From the NCBI RefSeq assembly GCF_964340395.1, contig NC_135560.1, forward strand, positions 14,896,598 through 14,960,597: a DNA stretch of 64,000 nt, written 5' to 3'. The notes below the pieces were generated by a model. It saw only the letters and a list, made by a program, of their open reading frames with translations, was not told the DNA's origin and made no database searches. Every line of letters begins with the position of its first letter. The stretch's first letter is position 1. The translations under genes and the position numbers were made by a program. Below are positions 40,787-64,000 of this stretch, piece by piece. The stretch comes from Glandiceps talaboti (lineage: Eukaryota; Hemichordata; Enteropneusta; Spengelidae).

Positions 40787-42717
40787 GAAATGCATATAGA
40801 TAGATGTAAAATCCGACGTTTCGAATAAATATTCTTTTTCAAAGGAAATATCGGCGAGATACAGAAATGTTAGGTAAACACCTGAACATATCTGAATGTA
40901 ATGGAACATAACGCATGGTAAACGGTTATACGTGTGAAAAGTTCTAATATTCGCAAGCACCAAATAGAACCCAATACATACATACATACACACGCCCACA
41001 TACACACGCGCACATACACACACAGTGTAAAATATTATAACTTCTGACAGAAATAAGCAAATACAAAAAACGAGGAGAGACAAGCTGATCAAAGTACATC
41101 CAAGCTCTGACAACGCCCTACCCCCATCCCCGGCCAGGTTATTAAAAATGATGTGTTCTCGAAGTATGGACTTTTTGAAACCCTAAGATATTTTGGGCAA
41201 CCGAGGTCGAAACAGATCGAAATCAAGCAAACCTGAAGTAACGGGACAAAGAAGACAATTTTGCCACATATTGAGAACATCACGTGGAGTTCGATCGAGG
41301 GACTTTTGAGGATTGAACCATTTAAGGCTTAGTGGAAGAAATTCGATAACAAATCTGCTATCTTTTACAGTACAACAAATTCATCTTTAACAGTAACCAC
41401 AGCAGCACTGCGGCATTCAGTTACTACACACAAAATATTTTATTTCTGTTAAACAAGCCATTGTAATACTTCGTGTTATGGTTGTTTGCCATAGTAGAAC
41501 CCTCAATTGTACTAGCAAATTCAAATCATGAGCACCTGTGCTCTAAACCATGTGGCTACTTACTGATTGTTTCATGCAATGACTCTAGCGCATTGACCCT
41601 TGCTGGCTGACTGCGCAATAAAATGCACATCTAATCAAACGCAGAGCTGTTCAAAGTGGATAATTTGTGTGTGTGTGGGGGGGGGGGGGCTTGAATATTA
41701 GTACTGAACCCCTCGTTTCGACTCAACTTGTCTCGTGTTTTGAGTTTTGCTCTTCTGCAAACTGCCTTACACACCATGAGAGTTTCAGCAATGCAATAGA
41801 ATGTCATACTTCCGCATAAAAGGGCACAATATGTAATCAAGAAATACACCAACATGAAACACGCATTAATTCGTATGATTCTCCGGTTGTATGCCAGAGT
41901 GTGAGGTTAGCCGGTAAGGGGAAATTGAGGTCAAGGTGACATGAGACGGTGTACTGGTACATAATTGGGACGTCGAAAAGAAGATATATTTAGTATATCA
42001 CTCATGCGTACTTCATGTAGTGATCAAAATACTGACACGTTTTATCAACATGCGGTTGTCCTATACAGTGAGCTGCAGTTTCGATGTTCGCCATCACTAA
42101 CGTATATGGTATCACTCAAATATAGCTGGTTTGAAAGGTGATATGATAAGATGATAAACAAGAACACATTTCGATAAATGAAATCAGAAGTTTACGCCTA
42201 TGAAAACGAAATGTTATCGGTTTTTATAGACTGCTAAAATTTTCAAACGTCAAGTTCTCAACTCGTACTCAAGTTAAATAAAACTTGAATTGTTGATTTG
42301 TTGATATTCAATGTTTTTTACTTACATTATTAAATAATCACCGTTCTAAATGAATCAATTAGGTATAACGGTTTTTAAAACTCTCTATATGCTAATTATA
42401 TTATAGTGAAATAAATATCCAACTCTCGTAGAATGGCTGTTATTTAGCTGATTAAACGCCGTAGTCTTTATAATAGCATTGTCATAGCGGATGGTTTAAA
42501 ATGTATTACCTTTAAAATACTGCTAATTGTTTTACATTTAGAATAATAGTCGTGGATATTATTACTTTGTTCTCGTTCTCTACATATGTTACACTAAAAA
42601 GTGTGCATTCACTATTAATCATTCACTTCTCGTCCTCGCTAATCATCACACAAATAAATTTGCTAAATGATCTACATGTGTTCTCTCATACGAGAACACG
42701 AGATTAGCAGTCACACT

Positions 42718-42728
42718 TGATCACGTGA
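42718..42728. promoter_or_regulatory. Palindromic E-box CACGTG upstream of gene 2
   Basis: TGATCACGTGACC lies about 260 bases before the gene 2 start codon, and an 8-bp hairpin (GTGTTCTC/GAGAACAC, 42678-42699) lies just before it. A regulatory role is inference from position only. Confidence 0.25.
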
Positions 42729-42986
42729 CCAGATTGCTCGTCTGAATGCATGCTGGTAATACTCTGCCTAAAATTGTTGATGAAAAAAGACAACTGTGCC
42801 ATGTCGTTGAGATCTCAATAACCATTCGCCCACTTCAGCATTCGTAGCATCGGGACATGTAACAGGAGACGGCCTTCTGCTGTCCCAATGCAGTGTGTGA
42901 CATCACAGAGTGCATGCAGCCCGCTTGTATACAGGAGACCTCTGTACCAGCTCTGATAGCGGTTGGTGTCTGTGGTACATGTTAGG

Positions 42987-60351
<17,365 letters not shown>

Positions 60352-62373
60352 GTAAGTACACCCGTCACTATATATTAGTTCTGTATTTAATGATTCCTAT
60401 CAAATTTCTCCTTCCACCTCATTGATTGCATTCTATCTCGCCAATAAATTCCACATATGTGGAGTTAGCGTGATCATCCGGGCATTTCAAAATCGTTAGA
60501 CATCTCGATAACGTGACTTACACTTTGTTTGTGCGGATAGAGAGCTTCCCTTACAACGGATATGCAACTAGCCCTGGTACGCACAAAACGGGAGTAGACA
60601 AAGAGCAGTCGAAATTCTTGTGAACTATGCATACAGTAAAATATCTGAATATCCGATGCAGTATTTGAAGGGCAGCTCGGCCTTACGAAGATATCACCGT
60701 ACACTTAGGGATACAGTTTCACAATTATCTTAGGTACTACGTCTTTTTGGAAAATACCGTTCATTTCTCAAAATGTTGCATAGTGAAAACCTATACTATG
60801 TAGAGTATCTTTTGCCTTAAAGTTATTTGTATTTCTGCATATTAAACAAATATAAAGGAAGCAATCTACCGTACAGGAATTAAAGCAATATATTCAGTAA
60901 TGTGCAATGATTGCTGTCTCTAGCACGCTTTTGCGAAGTTATATTATTAAAGAACATCATCATTTTGCATTGTTCTGATATTAAAGAAAAGTCAAACCAT
61001 GCCCATATAAGACACATGCGAACTTCAGCCTCATGATTTAGTCAATTATCTCGCTTTAATAGTAATCAAAGTTCACGTGGTGAATATTACGTTTACGGTA
61101 AAACCTTCCGATAAACTAAGCAAAAGGGTAAATAGACATATTTATCCCTACCACCTATAGTAAAGACCACTTTAGATAAGTCAAGCCTCTATTCATTGAG
61201 CATGAGTATACCAGTATATGTATATGTATATGTATATGTACGTACATGTAATCATATGTTGATATTTATATACTGCGTATGATCTGGTTAAAGAAAATTC
61301 CACTTTATAGTCTGGAATCCAAACTAGTTACCACACCACCACCCATCCCCAACCCCGCCCCTTTCCCACAAAAAATCAATCAATCGTTTTTTATAATTCG
61401 ATGTCATACAATTTGTGCACAAACGTCACTTACAGCATGCTAATATTAAGCCAGACATTATGTAACGGGTTGTATATTGAATAAACATGTATGCAATATG
61501 AATGAATCTCAAAGAGGAAAATGTTAAACCTAAAGCCTAATCCTCTACCTCAACCACCACAACGTCTTCTAAAATCTAAAAAGTAAATCTCTATCGGATT
61601 AAATGTTCTAATCCGATGTCTATATAAAATACATCTACTTTTGGCGTACACAGGTTGATTTCGGATTTGACATTGTCATGACTTTGAAGACGTATGTTAA
61701 ATTCCTCACTAAAACCTAATCTCTTGAAATTACACTTGCCTGTCTTATCAAATTGTGACAGGCAATAACCATTCAATTCAAGGATTAGTTTCCGAGTAAT
61801 ATAACGGCATCAAAGTCTTTAGAAATTGATCCGGGCCTCAGCGTGTGTCAAGGTCAAAGATGGTACCTTCGTTGGTAACTTTGCTCGTGGCATGCCAATA
61901 AAAAAAATAGACCCGCAGTGCGAGACGTTTGAACCACGTATGACATAATGATTCGAGTTCTATATTTGTCCGCACAGACATTGCTGGTCAAGGACAGAAT
62001 AAAAATGTCAAAGTATGATACTGTAATATGTTATTGAATAGGGCCCCTCTGTATATTGTACTAATGGTATATGAAACACATTCTCTTTTCTGGATGCAAC
62101 TGGTTTATCTCATTCGATTTTAGATGATGAAATACCAACTTCACCTTGTAAAATATCTAACAATTAATCATATCATCCGTTCCAAATTATTAATCTATTT
62201 TGTAGGTACCTACCAATGGTCAATTAATCATTGTAAAATATATTAATTACTATTTATTTTCAAGTCCCTTGTTTGTTTAATCTTGATTGAACATTTCAAT
62301 ATATATTCTAAGCTACTGATAAAACAATGATTAATCAGTTAAAAAAACTAATAACATTTCTAATCGTAATATC

Positions 62374-62684
62374 TGTTCATCCATCCATAATTCGCTCATT
62401 CATTCATTCATCCATTCATCCATCCATCCATCCATCCATCCATTCATTCATTCATTCATCCATCCATCCATCCATTCATTCATTCATTCATTCATTCATT
62501 CATTCATTCATTCATTCATTCATTCATTCATACCTATCTACTAATCGATAGTTCCGTACTTCCATATGTTCACCTCACTTCTCATCAAAAGGCCTATCCA
62601 TCAGTGCATCCACGATTCCACGCATAAATGCATTCACTCACCCACCCATCCATCCATCCATCCATCCATCCATCTATCCATCCA
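62374..62684. repeat. CATT/CATC (62374-62531) and CATC (62640-62684) arrays
   Basis: Alternating CATT and CATC blocks. CATC-rich unique sequence continues to about 63060. Confidence 0.93.
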
Positions 62685-63189
62685 CCAGTCTATTCACGAA
62701 TCTATCAATCTAGCTAGTCCTCCGCAACCAACTATCCATCAAATGATTATTCCAAAACTCCTACATTAACCTACGCTATGCATTCAATCACCCTTCCATG
62801 TATGTACCTGCATGTACCATGCATAGCCGTGTCTTTGATGAATCGATTCGTCATTACACATTTACATCACTCCCTCATACAGTCATTCATTTAAAAGCAG
62901 TCATCTACCTGCTATTTCGTCTCTTCGTCAACCCGCTCCCCAATATTTAGAACCATTCATCATATCATATGTCCATTCGTAACATCAATTCATCCATCTG
63001 TATACATTTACCTTCCTCTTACCCCACATCCAAGTTTATAACAAATTATGACACCATCCATGTAAACAATGCATAGGATCTATCCATTATCAACATGACT
63101 TTACCTTTTATCGTGAGTGATGAAGTTTCCTAATGTGTCTTAAGCAAACTTAGCAGTTTAAAACGCAACCGACTGTATAGCGTGCACAT

Positions 63190-63190
<1 letters not shown>

Positions 63191-63276
<86 letters not shown>

Positions 63277-63278
63277 TC

Positions 63279-63351
<73 letters not shown>
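63191..63351. repeat. (GA)n plus (CAGA)n microsatellite
   Basis: A GA run followed by a CAGA array. Confidence 0.96.
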
Positions 63352-63353
<2 letters not shown>

Positions 63354-64000
63354 TCTCCTGTTATAGGCAGTTATTTCTTCGGGTTAAAATGCAGCACTTT
63401 ACAATGTCTTATTTCCAACTTGATACCCCCACCCGCAAAAGACCAAACGGTTGAACGCTTAGTTTCCTCAAGCTGATCCAATTTACCCAATTTAGAATAC
63501 ATTTCTGAGTCTAATCAAATAAACAATATCTAAAATAGGGTAGCTTTATTCAATTAAACTGATTACCTGAAGTTCAGTTGACTGGCATAAACTATTTCTC
63601 CGCACGCACAGATATTATCACCAAGCAGATATAGAGTTGTGAGTGTTCTGATGTCTTAATAGCTTATAAACTGCAACAATTCTCGGGGAATTATGTGGTG
63701 TCCCAACTCATTAGGTTAAAATTAGAGGAAACATATTACAAATGTCATTTTGACAATCTGCTTCAAAACGTATGACATATGCATTGAACAAACGACAGCT
63801 TATAACAACCTGCCTCGGTGAACTCCTTCGAACTTACATGAAACACTGTCTAATATGTTGACGGTACAAGAAACGCAAGGTTGATACGACTGGTATCTGT
63901 TTTATGTCTATAACATCGAAATTCATATATAGCAATATGCACGATGATCTGTCTATGTACGGGTCATTTCATCAGTAATGTATGGATCTCTCGTTTCATT

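Larger units (their letters stand above)
32626..42986. other. 3' UTR of gene 1 and intergenic region to gene 2
   Basis: About 10.4 kb without a recognisable gene. It holds the gene 1 poly(A) signal, a degenerate tandem repeat (34218-34490), a MITE-like element (35231-35580), poly-G runs (38251-38272 and 41667-41690) and a CATA tract (40513-40786). The ORF at 35017-35424 on the minus strand matches no family I recognise and largely overlaps the MITE. The gene 2 promoter should be in the last part; no TATA box was evident. Confidence 0.7.
60352..64000 (+). other. nAChR gene 2 intron 3, 5' part
   Basis: Starts with GTAAGT after exon 3. No 110-bp exon 4 was found. It contains a TATATG run (61213-61249), CATT/CATC tracts (62374-62531 and 62640-62684) and a GA plus CAGA tract (63191-63351). 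Confidence 0.7.

Noticed and set aside
60352-64000. Search for the 110-bp exon 4 of gene 2
   Set aside because: No W-x-D...W-x-P...PDILLYN-like segment with splice sites was seen, so the exon is placed beyond the window.

Overview
The window is AT-rich, intron-rich eukaryotic DNA from an animal, most likely a marine invertebrate. A lophotrochozoan is my best guess. The reasons are tandem nicotinic acetylcholine receptor (nAChR) genes, abundant tetranucleotide and (TA)n microsatellites, a degraded DIRS-like retrotransposon, and dispersed hammerhead-ribozyme modules of the kind carried by small animal retroelements. I cannot name the species. There are no prokaryotic features, and nearly all long ORFs are translated microsatellites or chance ORFs.

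Gene 1 (7245-32625, + strand) is an alpha-type, alpha7-like nAChR subunit. I recover eight exons, from the one encoding the start of the ligand-binding domain through to the stop codon: 7245-7384, 12565-12609, 18423-18532, 26006-26259, 28817-29011, 29705-29791, 31830-31939 and 32122-32625. Only the signal-peptide exon is missing; it lies in 1-7244 or upstream. Exon sizes (140, 45, 110, 254, 195, 87 and 110 bp, then the terminal exon) and phases fit the vertebrate alpha7 pattern as I remember it, except that two ligand-binding-domain exons are fused into one of 254 bp.

Gene 2 (42987 to beyond 64000, + strand) is a second nAChR-family subunit, head-to-tail and about 10.4 kb downstream. Its signal-peptide exon (42987-43047) and the next two exons (53079-53218 and 60307-60351) are present with the same sizes and phases. 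The rest runs off the right edge. Whether it is alpha or non-alpha cannot be decided here, because the loop C exon is outside the window.

The introns and the intergenic stretch hold microsatellites (TATG/CATA, CAGA, GATA, GA, TA), two MITE-like inverted-repeat elements, a 34-35 bp minisatellite, and the DIRS-like relic (about 46150-47380). The most unusual content is a set of hammerhead-ribozyme modules. One (49923-49964) is a nearly textbook type I hammerhead with a very short stem III. A second, different module is shared by gene 1 intron 7, where it forms a 145-bp perfect palindrome of two head-to-head copies, and gene 2 intron 2. All of these modules lie in or next to long (TA)n tracts.
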